This document shows, in pieces, positions 25,201-32,576 of a DNA stretch of 64,000 nt. This DNA is from Phoronis australis. Taxonomy: Eukaryota; Phoronida; Phoronidae. Position 1 is the first letter of the stretch. Every line of letters starts with the position of its first letter. The stretch lies in the NCBI GenBank assembly GCA_002633005.1, contig NMRA01000499.1, forward strand, positions 1 through 64,000. The letters are read 5' to 3'. The notes beneath the pieces were generated by a model, which saw nothing but the letters and a program-made list of their open reading frames with translations, was not told where the DNA came from and ran no database searches. The position numbers and the translations under genes are program-made.

Positions 25201-28200
25201 CGGGTTTTACACATTTACGCATAAATGCCTGCTGGTTTTACACGTTTATGCGTAAGCACGCATAGATTTTACTCGTTTACGCGTTAGGCGAACTTTTATA
25301 TTAACACGGCTTCCGATTTCAGAGCCCGATGAATGGAGCCAGTACATGACACAAGATTACGTCAACGATGGTGTAAAGTGATTGGTTAGTTAGTCGTCCA
25401 CATATCCGTAATTAATACGCCCACTTGACCCCTCCACTAACGCATAAAATTCAGACTTGTACTATCGAATGGCTGACAAGCACTATCATTAGGAAGGCAA
25501 AAGGGCTTTTGAATTGGAAGTCGAACACCACGGGGAACGGATGTCTCATAAGGGCGTCTAAGTTTTAAGTTTTAGCAATAAGCTATCCTTGTACTGGAAT
25601 ACTCTTATAGTTATATTTAACATTCCAGGGCCAGTTTGGACGAGGAAAGTAGAGAACTGTATGACCCTCTTGAACTTTTACAAGAACAACTCTGGCAATC
25701 CATTCGGGAATCTAGACAAGTTAAGCATTTACAACATGAATACTGAATCAGCGATCGACAGTGTCAGTTCGTTTGCCTGTGACGACAGAAAATACGTGTG
25801 TGTGGAAAAAACGGAACTGTTTGGCATTTTCGGTAAGTTTATGTTCTTTTAAGCTCATTAGCATTTGTAACGTAAATTCGCGACAAAGCGATTAGGGCGA
25901 AGTATCATTAGACATCCTGTTTTTTCTTGCATTGTCATCGCTCGTATTGCATGTTCAACAAATTGTATTCTAATTTTGCTGATAAATTTTAGGAACTCCT
26001 GGGCTGGGTTGCATAAACCTTCAAAATTATCCGCTGGATAACTTTGATTGTTGCATGACGTCAGGTGCAATTTTCAACAATAACAAGATGACACGTGTTT
26101 AGCGTATACATTACTATGCAACTTTTCCCGGGACGTTATTGGCCGTATTCAAGATTGGAATCCATCTCTGATTAGAGGCTTTGTAACCAGGGCTCTTGAC
26201 TAGGTGATCGAAATGTGGGCGTGACTTTAACAGCCGTGTCCTCTGTAATGCATTTTCTCTAGAAAAGTGGTGACATGGTTTATTTATGGGAACGAGAGTG
26301 CAACCGCCGGAGGCGTTGCGACTCTGTTGCACCAAATATCCCAACGATTAGGCGAAATTCGTCCACAAACTCCCTAGGCAATTCTACGGAGCCTGTTTCA
26401 ATACACGCATGTAGGCCACGCGTGGCACGTGTGCAATGGCGTGGGTGATAGCATTTAACCCCCTTCGCAGAAAGTGTGTGGCCAGATGTCCACCATAAAT
26501 ATCAGTGCCATGAAACGGGCGTTCAGTAAAAACTCGCAAAAACGCAAGGTCACGCAAATTTTGGCAGAGATATTTTCAAGCATTCAAGCAAAGCCTGAGA
26601 TCACACCAATGACACCTTTGGCTCAACCAAGGTATTTTGAATAAGACAGGCAGAGTTCCATGTCGATGAAAGTAGAAAAAAACTTGTTAGTTTCCATGCG
26701 CCCACCCAGCCTTCAATATGGGGGGGCTCGAATTTCTGACGATGTGGACCTTTTACTAACAAAAAAGCGGGAGGACTAAAAAACGGGGTACCACGTTCTG
26801 CTAATTTTGCGTTTGCGCCTTTTTAGTGTTTTTTGTCTCGTTTTCTCGGACTTTTTGTTTCTCTGAGGTGGAACTTTTTGCCCACTTCGCCAAAAGGGGG
26901 CTCGCCCGAGCCCTTCCCCCCTGGGTGCGCGCATGGTTCCTACAATGCTCTCTTTGAACATGCAGGTTACTCTTTAAATAGCGAGTAGAGAACGAAAACT
27001 CCGCCTGATAACAAATTTACGCCATTGGTGAATGTTGGTTGCTAGTTTGAATAGGGAAGTTTTCAGGTAGTGCATTAAGTTAACTTATATGCTACTAATC
27101 TTGACTTCTCTGTTCTTATCCCGGCGATAGTGATAATTTGCGATTCTCGTGAACCATATGAAGCGCTAATTAGGTCAAGTCGAAATCGCAAACTTCAAAC
27201 TTCAAAATAATCAAACCAACGGTGGAGAATCTTCCCGTCGTCCATTACAGCCCGTTTTAAACTCCATCTTCATTTCAGATGTTACTCGTGCACAATGAGC
27301 TGTATTCAACTGAGTTTTTTTACCACATTTCAGCTCCAAGTATCCGTGCGCGGTACAAGCCGAATAGGGATAGGAGTATTGAAGTTGAACTGTATGGTGA
27401 GAAAAACCCTTCCCCGCTTCTGGAAATGATACATCAGATGTTAGCTATGAATGCTAAAGGAAACGTGACTTTGTTTATTGACAAGTACGGAGACCTCGGA
27501 ATCATGAAGAAGCTGATGAAGGTAAGTTGAGGCTGGAAGCCGTTACATTTGGTGAGTTTATGACCAACTCTTACCGCATTAGAGTTGTTGTTTGTTTCGT
27601 TATGCGAAACACAGGGCACATAAAAGTCATCAGCACAATAGCGGTGAAACCATAACGACGTGTGAGACAAGATGAAAGGAGAAATACAAAAAAAACGGCT
27701 ATGTCGGCGATATTTATTAAAATGTCTGTACGCTCCAACCCCTCTTCGTCAGTACCATAGTAAAATTCGGCATTACTGGGGCATACCACACGAACATTCA
27801 AAACAATCAATAGAGTGCTCTTGCAATTCCTTATTGCTAGTCTTAGATAAATCGATTTTACTAGAATTGTCACCCTGGACTGCTGACTCAAAATAGCCTT
27901 GTCACGTTTCTGGTGTGATTGAACAACATATTTCCAATGCAGGATTTAACATTTTTTGAAAAATCCTTTGGATCATGTGCACTGGCAGTGCTGTTTCTTT
28001 GAGTCCTTGATTTTCTACTAAACGTGTTTTTAAAATCAGAACGACATCGGAACCTGACATCGTTTTTGAGTATTCAAGTTTTCTTGTATGAGGCAATGAC
28101 AGTCAACAGTGAACCAGCTATGGGGTGGGATGACCTTCCCCCCTGGGTGGCACCCATGGGCGGCTGGGGAAAATTTGATCCGCCTGTATAACAAATGCTT

Positions 28201-29484
28201 GATTGACATAACGTCCCTTGTTTTAAAACTTTGCCCTGTACTGCATAGGTGACTAAAAGCAGAAGAATCACCTGTGGTCCCATAATTGAGACGACGGCCG
28301 TGACACATATGTATCTAAAAGGACTGTTTTGTTTCACCGAATAAATTGTCCGAACACTGAACGTCCTTACCTTGCACTCAATAAACTTCATGTGATTTGA
28401 GTAATGTAAAGTTATCTTTTGGAGTCATGGATTTCATTAAAGCCACTAGCTTTCGATCTAATCTCGAGACCTTTGTCGGATGGAATGGCGAGTAAGCCGG
28501 ACACGCTCCATCCCTTAATAGACACTCGAGCTACGGTCTTCCCACCACCTAGCAGAACTTATTCCTGACCAACCGACAGAGGTCACGTCGCATTACGCAC
28601 GACTGATGACGTAACAGACACAGGCGGGGCCTCAGTTGCTCGCCATTCCACCCGACGAAGGTCTCGAGACGACACCGAAACTTGTGGTTTCTGTAAAGTT
28701 CATGATTCCTAAATCTGACTTTAAATCATTCATATTCTAACGGAGTCATGAACATTTATTGTTCTAGTTCATGTGTCTTGTTTTTTGTACGGAGTTCTGT
28801 TTTTGGCAAAGGTTCCTTCTGTCGGCCAAAACATCGGCGTCAAACTGAAGTCCGCGACCTGCGGACGCAACGTCGCTAAATGAGAAACCTTTATTCCAGC
28901 ATTTGATTTATTTCTTTCATAATATCGACGCTATTACATGGGCCGCTTCCAACTTGAGTGAGCTCATTTTCACAGTCCAGTTCAGAATTTCTTGGGAAGG
29001 AAATCGTGCAATATTTTTATTTCAAACCAAAATGGCGATTTAACCAATATCTACATCAGTTCCTTACTAGTTACGTGAATGAATGCTGAAATCGGTACTT
29101 TGTCAGAAATAAAACACCAACAGCACAAAAATATGAAAATTTCCGTTTCAGATTATGATGACTTACAACACAAAGGTCGACCTGATCAAGGTCTACTTCT
29201 CTCCTTCGCTGTCTAAGATGAAGTCGGTAAACAAAAAAGCATACGAGATCAAAGAAAACATGATTATGAGCTCCATTGTCAACTCTGCTGACATCTGGGC
29301 TGGTACTGTTTGTCCCAAAAAGGCCCGACCCGCTCTCACGCCGTACGCTGTCGGAGATCCGAAAGACCTAGAGGAGAAGAAATCCAAAACGGTTCTCGCG
29401 CAAGAGGCGAAGGATGTGGCGCAACGAAAAGCTATTCTGAATTGGGAACTGGAATGGGTTGATAAGAGAATGAACCCATCTTAA
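1027..29484 (+). CDS. Gene A: secreted protein with three tandem Hedgehog-like (Hedge) domains, 22 exons
   Basis: Twenty-two exons join without a frame break into 1548 codons plus TAA. Order: signal peptide (1-19); an unrecognised beta-rich region (about 66-505) with a possible furin site (RVRR, 182-185); Cys-containing linker (502-570); Hedge-like domain I (about 571-745); linker (761-813); Hedge-like II (about 814-970); Hedge-like III (about 998-1155); Lys-rich helical Cys region (1224-1307); C-terminal region (1308-1548). Support for Hedge: DRxM before an amphipathic helix, a beta strand ending in (W/F)DEP, then HxEGRA and a final (H)VxVK strand, in Hedgehog order and spacing. No Hint domain follows, so no cholesterol autoprocessing is expected. 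No transmembrane segment follows the signal peptide, and sequons occur, so the product is probably secreted or matrix-associated. Function is unknown. All junctions are predicted by reading splice consensus and comparison with copy B. Confidence 0.85.
3222..3352. mobile_element. MITE-like block in intron 1 of A
   Basis: The left end (ggtagagtttaatgactcta) and right end (agctactgaactctacc) are imperfect inverted repeats. Internal sequence resembles the outer MITE at 47180-47631 (ctaggacc, gatattgccg, acacgtga, ttggctaga). The same block is at 36484-36622 in copy B, so it predates the duplication. Confidence 0.5.
4282..4560 (-). other. Conserved antisense open frame in intron 1 (copy A)
   Basis: A 92-codon frame on the minus strand has an aligned open frame in copy B (37279-37605). 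The DNA of this block is better conserved than most of intron 1, but many of the differences change amino acids, which argues against a conserved protein. No domain is recognised. It may be a conserved regulatory block or an old repeat remnant. Confidence 0.25.
4651..5633 (+). mobile_element. 5'-truncated non-LTR retrotransposon (CR1/L2-like), reverse-transcriptase C-terminus
   Basis: Broken frames encode typical RT C-terminal motifs of the CR1/L2/Jockey group: LTLNVCKTKS, ILDPNFKFNMHI, PHFDYCLPVWG, QNRAARAILG, then after a frameshift IYAAAAIWNSLSPGI. A 3' tail with a short hairpin (gccctgttggaaagcagggc) ends in aataaataaataa. Frameshifts and 5' truncation make it dead. Copy B has uninterrupted intron sequence at this place (gttgtgtaccagggtag near 38150-38166), so insertion followed the duplication. 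Confidence 0.85.
5701..5951 (+). CDS. Gene A exon 2 (residues 66-149)
   Basis: The acceptor is ttttaag|gat, the donor gg|gtaagt, phase 0 in and phase 2 out. It encodes the start of the unrecognised N-terminal region, with two cysteines (KC, NNC) and a GGHYDITQVW segment. Copy B differs at about five of 83 residues. Confidence 0.85.
6581..6961 (+). CDS. Gene A exon 3 (residues 149-275): possible furin site and CKEC
   Basis: The acceptor ctcttcag|a is the only nearby one that keeps phase; the upstream accag leads to a stop. The exon encodes FADNFEELEYTV, then a basic HRHRVRR|S (182-185), a furin-type R-x-R-R site, then a Ser/Gln-rich hydrophilic stretch and WWDLYCKECYATLEGD. The donor is gc|gtgagt. 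In copy B the last 42 bases are missing at an assembly gap. Confidence 0.85.
7316..7361 (+). CDS. Gene A exon 4 (residues 276-291)
   Basis: A 46-base exon between tcttgcag and gtaagg encodes KLVIKKREIVDFEVK, an alternating hydrophobic strand in the beta-rich region. Phase 2 in, phase 0 out. It is only partly present in copy B because of the gap at 39558. Confidence 0.8.
7777..8035 (+). CDS. Gene A exon 5 (residues 292-377)
   Basis: The acceptor is cattttag, the donor a|gtaagt. It encodes INGIIKLKRKFKV and further predicted beta strands rich in Lys, Asp and Ile. No family is recognised. Copy B differs at two or three residues. Confidence 0.85.
8930..9060 (+). CDS. Gene A exon 6 (residues 378-421)
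   Basis: The acceptor actttcag and donor aag|gtacgg bound the exon. It continues the beta-rich region and contains two N-glycosylation sequons (SNGS, INTT), consistent with secretion. The two copies differ at few positions. Confidence 0.85.
9329..9432 (+). CDS. Gene A exon 7 (residues 422-455)
   Basis: The acceptor is tttcaacag|ctg, the donor gg|gtaagt, phase 0 in and phase 2 out. It encodes LDLDFTISWADQKREIDG and a following strand. Copy B is nearly identical. Confidence 0.85.
10655..11961. mobile_element. hAT-like DNA transposon copy with assembly gap, only in copy A
   Basis: Terminal inverted repeats CAGAGGCGGATCTACG and, read on the other strand at the right end, CAGGGGCGGATCTACG bound the element. 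It is flanked by TATT on both sides; copy B has the empty site gttatttgttgcc with one TATT. Homopolymer G/C runs surround the ends. No complete transposase is visible, since 635 Ns replace part of it. The CAGGG start is hAT-like, but a 4-base duplication is shorter than the 8 bp usual for hAT. Confidence 0.85.
10817..11451. other. Assembly gap (635 Ns)
   Basis: The N run follows a G homopolymer inside the hAT-like element. Translated frames through this region are meaningless. Confidence 0.99.
12068..12205 (+). CDS. Gene A exon 8 (residues 456-501)
   Basis: The acceptor is acatttcag, the donor tg|gtaaga. It encodes the end of the beta-rich region, with STYIYGYGTVCTRP and one cysteine. Phase 2 in and out. 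Highly similar to copy B. Confidence 0.85.
12206..13243. other. Gene A intron 8
   Basis: About 1 kb of AT-rich intron that aligns throughout with copy B. No gene or strong repeat boundary is seen. Confidence 0.5.
13244..13450 (+). CDS. Gene A exon 9 (residues 502-570): Cys linker before Hedge I
   Basis: The acceptor is ccgacag, the donor tc|gtaagt. It encodes a Cys-bearing module (ALCQDAV, TTCCFV) ending in EQACGKIIRQV. The ACGKI motif recurs in exon 12 (SACGKIGIPV), which likewise precedes a Hedge domain, suggesting that linker plus Hedge was the duplicated unit. Confidence 0.85.
13451..14560. other. Gene A intron 9
   Basis: 1.1 kb, aligned in most parts with copy B intron 9. A tRNA B-box-like ggttcgactcc near 14227 has no cloverleaf around it. 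No gene seen. Confidence 0.5.
14561..14781 (+). CDS. Gene A exon 10 (residues 571-644): first half of Hedge-like domain I with Cys4 insert
   Basis: The acceptor is ttattccag, the donor c|gtaagt. It encodes ILFKNEEHTQEW (581-592), similar to the IFKDEENTG stretch of Hedgehog proteins, then a Cys4 insert (C593, C600, C603, C616) and ADRHM (617-621), matching Hedgehog ADRLM, followed by an amphipathic helix (EAIKSLAELVMK) where Hedgehog has its first long helix. Copy B has one extra codon in the insert and differs most there. Confidence 0.85.
14966..15313 (+). CDS. Gene A exon 11 (residues 645-760): second half of Hedge-like domain I
   Basis: The acceptor is tctcaaag|gg, the donor a|gtaagt. It encodes KLMVINAFDEP (compare Hedgehog LRVTEGWDE), SIHQEGRAAQI (compare LHYEGRAVDI), RKLGQMAVMAEFDYV (compare MLARLAVEAGFDWV) and YVHVGVK (compare HIHCSVK). 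Zn-ligand equivalents are H676 (kept), Q683 (Asp in Hedgehog) and H735 (kept). About 20 extra residues separate the HxEGRA strand from the last helix. This is the strongest evidence for the Hedge assignment. Confidence 0.9.
15974..16133 (+). CDS. Gene A exon 12 (residues 761-813): linker before Hedge II, GC splice donor
   Basis: The acceptor is gtctttcag. It encodes YAAGISVAECNKFFTFF and ends with SACGKIGIPVTRYHKRQFKG, related to the end of exon 9. The frame continues past the exon without a GT at the right phase; gg|gcaagt is a strong GC-AG type donor and gives the phase needed for exon 13. The same GC donor is at 48040 in copy B. Confidence 0.8.
16134..18537. other. Gene A intron 12 (GC-AG type)
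   Basis: 2.4 kb, starting with gcaagt. It contains a short hAT-like element (about 16936-17090) also present in copy B. No gene is supported. Confidence 0.6.
16936..17090. mobile_element. Short hAT-like MITE in intron 12 of A
   Basis: Ends taggtggatccagg and cctggatccgcccct are inverted repeats of the CAGGGGCGGATCC type. Flanks tagatac / tagatac look like a target duplication. The same element is at about 48833-48964 in copy B, so it predates the gene duplication. Non-coding. Confidence 0.7.
18538..18711 (+). CDS. Gene A exon 13 (residues 814-871): first part of Hedge-like domain II with Cys4 insert
   Basis: The acceptor is tttctttag, the donor ag|gtagac. It encodes NDVVFTNPKRNDAWCGMPG, then a Cys4 insert (C835, C842, C845, C860) with the same WCG...C-x2-CR pattern as domain I, then RDRVMTHR (861-868), matching the Hedgehog DRLMTQR. 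Two sequons (NGS, NVS) lie between the cysteines. Confidence 0.85.
18959..19105 (+). CDS. Gene A exon 14 (residues 872-920): middle of Hedge-like domain II
   Basis: The acceptor is ctttttag, the donor ca|gtgagt. It encodes a helix (RRLAKLVEEKW, compare DKLNALAISVMNQW), a strand NKLVVEFAWDEP matching domain I VINAFDEP and Hedgehog VTEGWDE, then NSHHRTA, where H916 aligns with the first Zn ligand. The EGR of EGRA is replaced by RTA. Confidence 0.85.
19106..21183. other. Gene A intron 14
   Basis: 2.1 kb. It contains one degenerate unit of the satellite that is expanded in copy B (about 19975-20180, with tgtatctcctaaaccccttg and ccccctggtggcaat) and a double hairpin (20749-20812) absent from B. 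No gene seen. Confidence 0.5.
20749..20812. repeat. Two adjacent hairpins, copy A only
   Basis: Hairpin 1: AATAATGTC / GACATTATT around a 6-base loop (20749-20772). Hairpin 2: a 39-base near-perfect palindrome from CGCGTATCGACCG to CGGTCGATACGCG with GACCC/GGGTC inside (20774-20812). It is unusually GC-rich for this intron. Copy B lacks the whole segment. Confidence 0.85.
21184..21793 (+). CDS. Gene A exon 15 (residues 921-1124): end of Hedge-like II and most of Hedge-like III
   Basis: The largest exon; acceptor gattacag|g, donor aag|gttagt. First part: ALWLKLTGND and KLVQLGQLAQCAGFDFVEY (compare Hedgehog LARLAVEAGFDWVYY) and IWVCVKREN (compare HIHCSVKAEN); the last Zn ligand is W963. Second part: PWCGKIDP (1009-1016), TEERFARIDQYL (compare DRLMTQRCKDKL), LNIRVTAGF (compare LRVTEGW) and RHQSGHAVIVEM (compare LHYEGRAVDI) with H1099. 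Sequons NLT and NFT are present. Copy B differs at five of 203 residues. Confidence 0.85.
21794..22936. other. Gene A intron 15
   Basis: 1.1 kb; well conserved with copy B, especially about 22670-22880. The reading frame stays open for about 210 bases past the donor in A (to 22003) but stops early in B, so this read-through is not conserved coding. No gene. Confidence 0.5.
22937..23138 (+). CDS. Gene A exon 16 (residues 1125-1191): end of Hedge-like domain III
   Basis: The acceptor is tattttcag|gct, the donor g|gtaaag. It encodes AVIKICGNQINPQQRMLGIGV and NELYFDFRP, the place of the last Hedgehog helix and strand; no His aligns with the third Zn ligand. The rest is a helical linker (ELEKWLKVVQ). 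Confidence 0.8.
23139..23963. other. Gene A intron 16
   Basis: 0.8 kb, AT-rich, includes cccacataataaatatgtggg, a short palindrome near 23199-23220 also in copy B. No gene seen. Confidence 0.5.
23964..24060 (+). CDS. Gene A exon 17 (residues 1192-1223)
   Basis: The acceptor is gcgttttag, the donor tt|gtaagt. It encodes GPAISALDVDTACTFKLG and an aromatic strand (NYYFNF). DTAC may correspond to the ACGKI linker position before domains I and II. Nearly identical in copy B. Confidence 0.8.
24061..24862. other. Gene A intron 17
   Basis: 0.8 kb; aligns with copy B over most of its length. No gene or clear element seen. Confidence 0.5.
24863..25065 (+). CDS. Gene A exon 18 (residues 1224-1291): Lys-rich helical Cys region
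   Basis: The acceptor is aacttccag, the donor g|gttaga. It has six cysteines flanking a strongly basic helix (QQMKRVEDMLKKKAQL): two near the start (LDC, FCKK) and four near the end (GCLVDDCNEC). No family is recognised. It ends in phase 1, which fits both exon 19 and exon 20. Confidence 0.85.
25323..25370 (+). CDS. Gene A exon 19 (residues 1292-1307): symmetric, possibly optional micro-exon
   Basis: 48 bases between cgatttcag and g|gtgtaa encode PDEWSQYMTQDYVND. It is phase 1 at both ends, so skipping keeps the frame. In copy B the equivalent (about 58130-58160) has lost its acceptor and first half. The donor gtgtaa is weak. It could be a cassette exon or a false positive. Confidence 0.5.
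25629..25832 (+). CDS. Gene A exon 20 (residues 1308-1375)
   Basis: The acceptor is cattccag|gg, the donor g|gtaagt. It encodes GPVWTRKVENCMTLLNFY and a segment with three cysteines, ending in TELFGIFG. Function is unknown. Copy B differs at four or five residues. Confidence 0.85.
25833..27333. other. Gene A intron 20
   Basis: 1.5 kb. It contains a degraded CAGGGGCGG-type or related GC-rich insertion (about 26690-26955) absent from copy B, whereas copy B has its own insertion near 59735. No gene seen. Confidence 0.5.
27334..27521 (+). CDS. Gene A exon 21 (residues 1376-1438): possible degenerate Hedge C-terminal half
   Basis: The acceptor ccacatttcag|ct keeps phase; the upstream cttcatttcag leads to a stop. 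It encodes RSIEVELYGEKN and LLEMIHQMLAMNAKGNVTLFI, which lines up in order with domain II ALWLKLTGND and KLVQLGQLAQCAGFDFVEY. No Zn-ligand His is kept, so this is a suggestion only. The donor is aag|gtaagt, phase 0. Confidence 0.8.
27522..29151. other. Gene A intron 21
   Basis: 1.6 kb; holds a foldback element (28440-28692) and a short GC-rich repeat piece (about 28120-28190). No gene seen. Confidence 0.5.
28440..28692. mobile_element. Foldback / MITE element with long inverted ends
   Basis: About 50-base imperfect inverted repeats: left tctcgagacctttgtcgg and ggatggaatggcgag; right, on the opposite strand, the same with few changes (ctcgccattccacccgacga, ggtctcgagac). The middle is about 150 bases with no coding content. 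Typical of non-autonomous DNA elements. Confidence 0.75.
29152..29484 (+). CDS. Gene A exon 22 (residues 1439-1548): C-terminus
   Basis: The acceptor is ccgtttcag|att; the frame runs to TAA at 29482-29484. It encodes a mainly helical, charged tail with one cysteine (AGTVCPKK) and a Lys/Glu-rich helix (DLEEKKSKTVLAQEAKD). No hydrophobic tail or GPI signal is seen, consistent with a soluble secreted product. The copy B counterpart lies outside the window. Confidence 0.85.
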   Translation: MMMTYNTKVDLIKVYFSPSLSKMKSVNKKAYEIKENMIMSSIVNSADIWAGTVCPKKARPALTPYAVGDPKDLEEKKSKTVLAQEAKDVAQRKAILNWELEWVDKRMNPS

Positions 29485-30652
29485 TCTCCATTTCTCTCGT
29501 ATTAACGCACTCACTTTGAACTTTTATTTTGATATCAACGAAAATCACGTTTTAACTTTCTCAAGTTTTTACTAACACAGGCTTTTACTAAAAGAAAATG
29601 AATCATTCCTGAAACTCTCAGCTATTATTACTGTATGGGCCAATATGACACAATTGATTTTGTACGAGTGTTTTTGAAGTAGGTCTATCTACAATGCGCT
29701 TACCTACTAAATATTCTTGCACTCTTTAAAGTAGACGGTTAGTCCCGGCCTTTAAATGAAAGCCCATGTAGACATGCACTGAGGTGGTCAGGCCTGCAAC
29801 CATCTAAGGAAATGGGGATGCAATATATTTGATTAATAGACCTTTTGCTTGCTCTTCGGCAGCCTCACCCGATCAGCAGTTTTCTCTAGTCGTAGTCGGT
29901 CATTTTGTCCTACATCGCCTACTCTATTCTCTTACTCCACGTTTTTCTCCTTGTACACTCTTGTCGTTAAGATGCAGACTCTGTTAAACCAGTTAGAAAC
30001 AAATTGATATGACTTACACGACAATATATGTCGATTGGAAAATCTCAAATACCGGTGAATGTTGGGATTTCATCCTTTGGATATCCCCCTGGCTGCAGGC
30101 ATGACGTTTTTGGAATACTTGCAAAATATTTTTTTTGTATAATCTAGGCCGCACAGCGCTAACTACTGCAAAAGTTCTCCAGTTTGGGACAGTGAAAATT
30201 AGTTATTTTGGTCAAGACAAGAGCTTATACTAAAATTTAGAAATACGCAATATTGGTCATCCTCTAAATTCAAGAATCATAAGAAAAGCGTATTTTGCAG
30301 TAGCATCTATTTTCGACGATTTAATCTTAGACTTTGTGGATACAAAAAACAATTTCCAATATTTGAGAAATTTGATGAATGCCAACATTACCCATAATCC
30401 CAATATTCAGAATAAAGAAAATTCAATACTGGCTTGAATTTCAATGTCCCAAATGTTAAAGACTGTCTCACACTCGGGAATTTTACCAAGTTAAGTTAAA
30501 CCTGGAATGTTTAAACTGGAATAAGTTAGCGGCAGTGATGCTTCCCGTAAAACATGTTCGTGCACGCATTTCAAACAATAAATAATAAAATGATACATAG
30601 CTACACCATTTTATTTGTAATCTTTTGTGTAAACTAAAGCAAATGGTGGGTG
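29485..30652. other. 3' flank of gene A
   Basis: No AATAAA lies close to the stop; candidates are aataaa at about 30411 and 30577-30590. The 3' UTR may therefore be near 1 kb or use a variant signal. No other gene seen. Confidence 0.4.
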
Positions 30653-30969
30653 TACAAATTACACAATGCAAAGGGTGGACATCCTAATTACACAGTAGTG
30701 TACCAATACAATAGGTGGTTATCTTATCCTAAGTACACAGTAGTGTACCAATACAATAGGTGGTTACCTTATCCTAGTTACACAGTAGTGTACCAATACA
30801 ATAGGTGGTTACCTTATCCTAGTTACACAGTAGTGTACCAATACAATAGGTGGTTACCTTATCCTAGTTACATAGTAGTGTACCAATACAATAGGTGGTT
30901 ATCTTATCCTAATGACACAGTAGTATATCGATGCAATGGGTGGGTATCCTAACTACACAGTAGTTATTG
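30653..30969. repeat. 45-bp minisatellite between genes A and B
   Basis: Six near-identical 45-bp units start at 30688, 30733, 30778, 30823, 30868 and 30913 (core cacagtagtgtaccaataca, then ataggtggttaccttatcct), with degenerate half-units at both ends. The unit length is a multiple of three, so the long open frame over it is an artefact. The 27-bp repeat at position 1 lacks an 18-base part of this unit. Confidence 0.95.
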
Positions 30970-31425
30970 GTGTGGGCGATAATATAACGCGTCAGCTTCG
31001 TTCACCAGTTTTATTCTTGAAGCGACGGTTATCTACAAACGATAAATAAAGTTTGTCAGACAACAGAACCAAACAATATTCTCAAAACGTTACTCAATAT
31101 CGCTAGTGCACGGGGCTCGAACCAGCATTTGACGAAACCACCACAAAGCAGTCGTTAGAGTTTAACAATGAAACACTAGGCATACAATATCCAGCTTGAA
31201 TAGAGTATAAACGTGAAGCCTTAACTGAATTAAACGTACTTACTGGAGTTTGTCGCGTGGCCCAGCTAATAATTCCTAGTGCATCACAACATGCCGAGAA
31301 CCGATATTAGAAATGAACGCTGCAAACGACTGCAATTACGATGCATTCTGGAAACGCCCCAAGCGTACATACAACGCCCAAGTGGACATATAGTTTTCTG
31401 AACAAAGAACTAATGCTCCTGCATT

Positions 31426-31530
31426 AACAGTAGTATATAAATACAATAGGTGGGTATCCTAATTTCACAGTAGTGTATCAATGCAATGGTTGGGCATCCT
31501 AATTGCACTGTGGTGTACCAACACGCCCCC
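31426..31530. repeat. Degenerate copies of the 45-bp minisatellite
   Basis: Two to three diverged units (cagtagtatataaatacaat, cagtagtgtatcaatgcaat, ctgtggtgtaccaacac) separated by about 40 bases. They resemble the array 460 bp upstream and the repeat at window position 1. Confidence 0.8.
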
Positions 31531-32576
31531 AGGGAGCAACTTTTTAGGGGTCTTGACAAGAGGTAGAACCCAGTGACTTGAGATGAGGACAAAAAACGAC
31601 AAGAATGGTGGGTTACACCTAAAAGTAAAATTAATTGGTATTGAAGAAACACACAACGTCAACATACAGTGCAGGACAGTAGCTACATGTAGAACAAAAA
31701 GAAACAATGAACGTTTCTCCGAGATGGTTCGGGGAAAAATAAGTAAGCAGTGGCAGAGCGTTCCCTACTGAAGATGGCGTTACCAAAAATACACGCAATG
31801 CCGAACAGCGACACTAGATGACGCGGATGACAATAACTATCAGCAAGACCGTTGAATTAACGGATAAGTAGCGACCAAAGTACAAAGGAGTGAGTATTCT
31901 AAAAGCACAATTATGGAGCAATAGCATGAACGGTGATATTGAATGGTGGTCCAAAATAGCAAGCACCAGTGGACTTGGTCCTTATAGTACAACGAACGGA
32001 TATGATATATGATAAACATGTAGAAATAGAAAAACACACTAAAATAACAATTAGAATGTGCCAAGATTTAACATAAATTTATTAAAAAACGATATTTCCT
32101 ATCCGAAATCTCTTGTGTTCATTCTAACGACAACTTTTAGTTGGTAAATCCTTGACATTTTGTGCTAATGAAAGCGTCGAGAGTTAAGTTTATCGAAAGA
32201 AGGAAGAAACACGTCTTCCCATTCTGGGTACATTTTCTTGAATATTGCGAGACTGTTTTTACTTAATCAGACAAAACGGGTAAGTCTACGAGTACACACA
32301 ATCTTATCAGAACTAGCCGAAGTTTTTGTTAGAACGCTCGAAAAGTGATCTAAATGCTCAAATCTGAAGTCTTGGAAACTCAATTTTTTTTAAACTGCCC
32401 GCTTTTATTTTTGGACCACACTCGTAAGTGCAGGTTTGTGTACTCGCAGAACTGATGCCTTGAACTCTTCCTGAACTAACTCGTGCGCTAACGTATGTCC
32501 TTTCGTCACCCCAACTCAATAAGCACGCCTAAGCCAGACTGCGGCTAACTTGTCCTTTCATAAAAGTTAATTAATC

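Noticed and set aside
1027-29484. Hedgling-type protein
   Set aside because: No cadherin repeats, EGF, SH2 or membrane-spanning segment can be seen in any exon.
30650-30952. 100-codon repetitive open frame (YTVVYQYNRW repeats)
   Set aside because: It is a by-product of a 45-bp minisatellite whose unit is a multiple of three. Some other frames over it are open for the same reason.
31100-31160. Minus-strand tRNA-like ggttcgagccc in the spacer
   Set aside because: Flanking bases do not fold into a cloverleaf.
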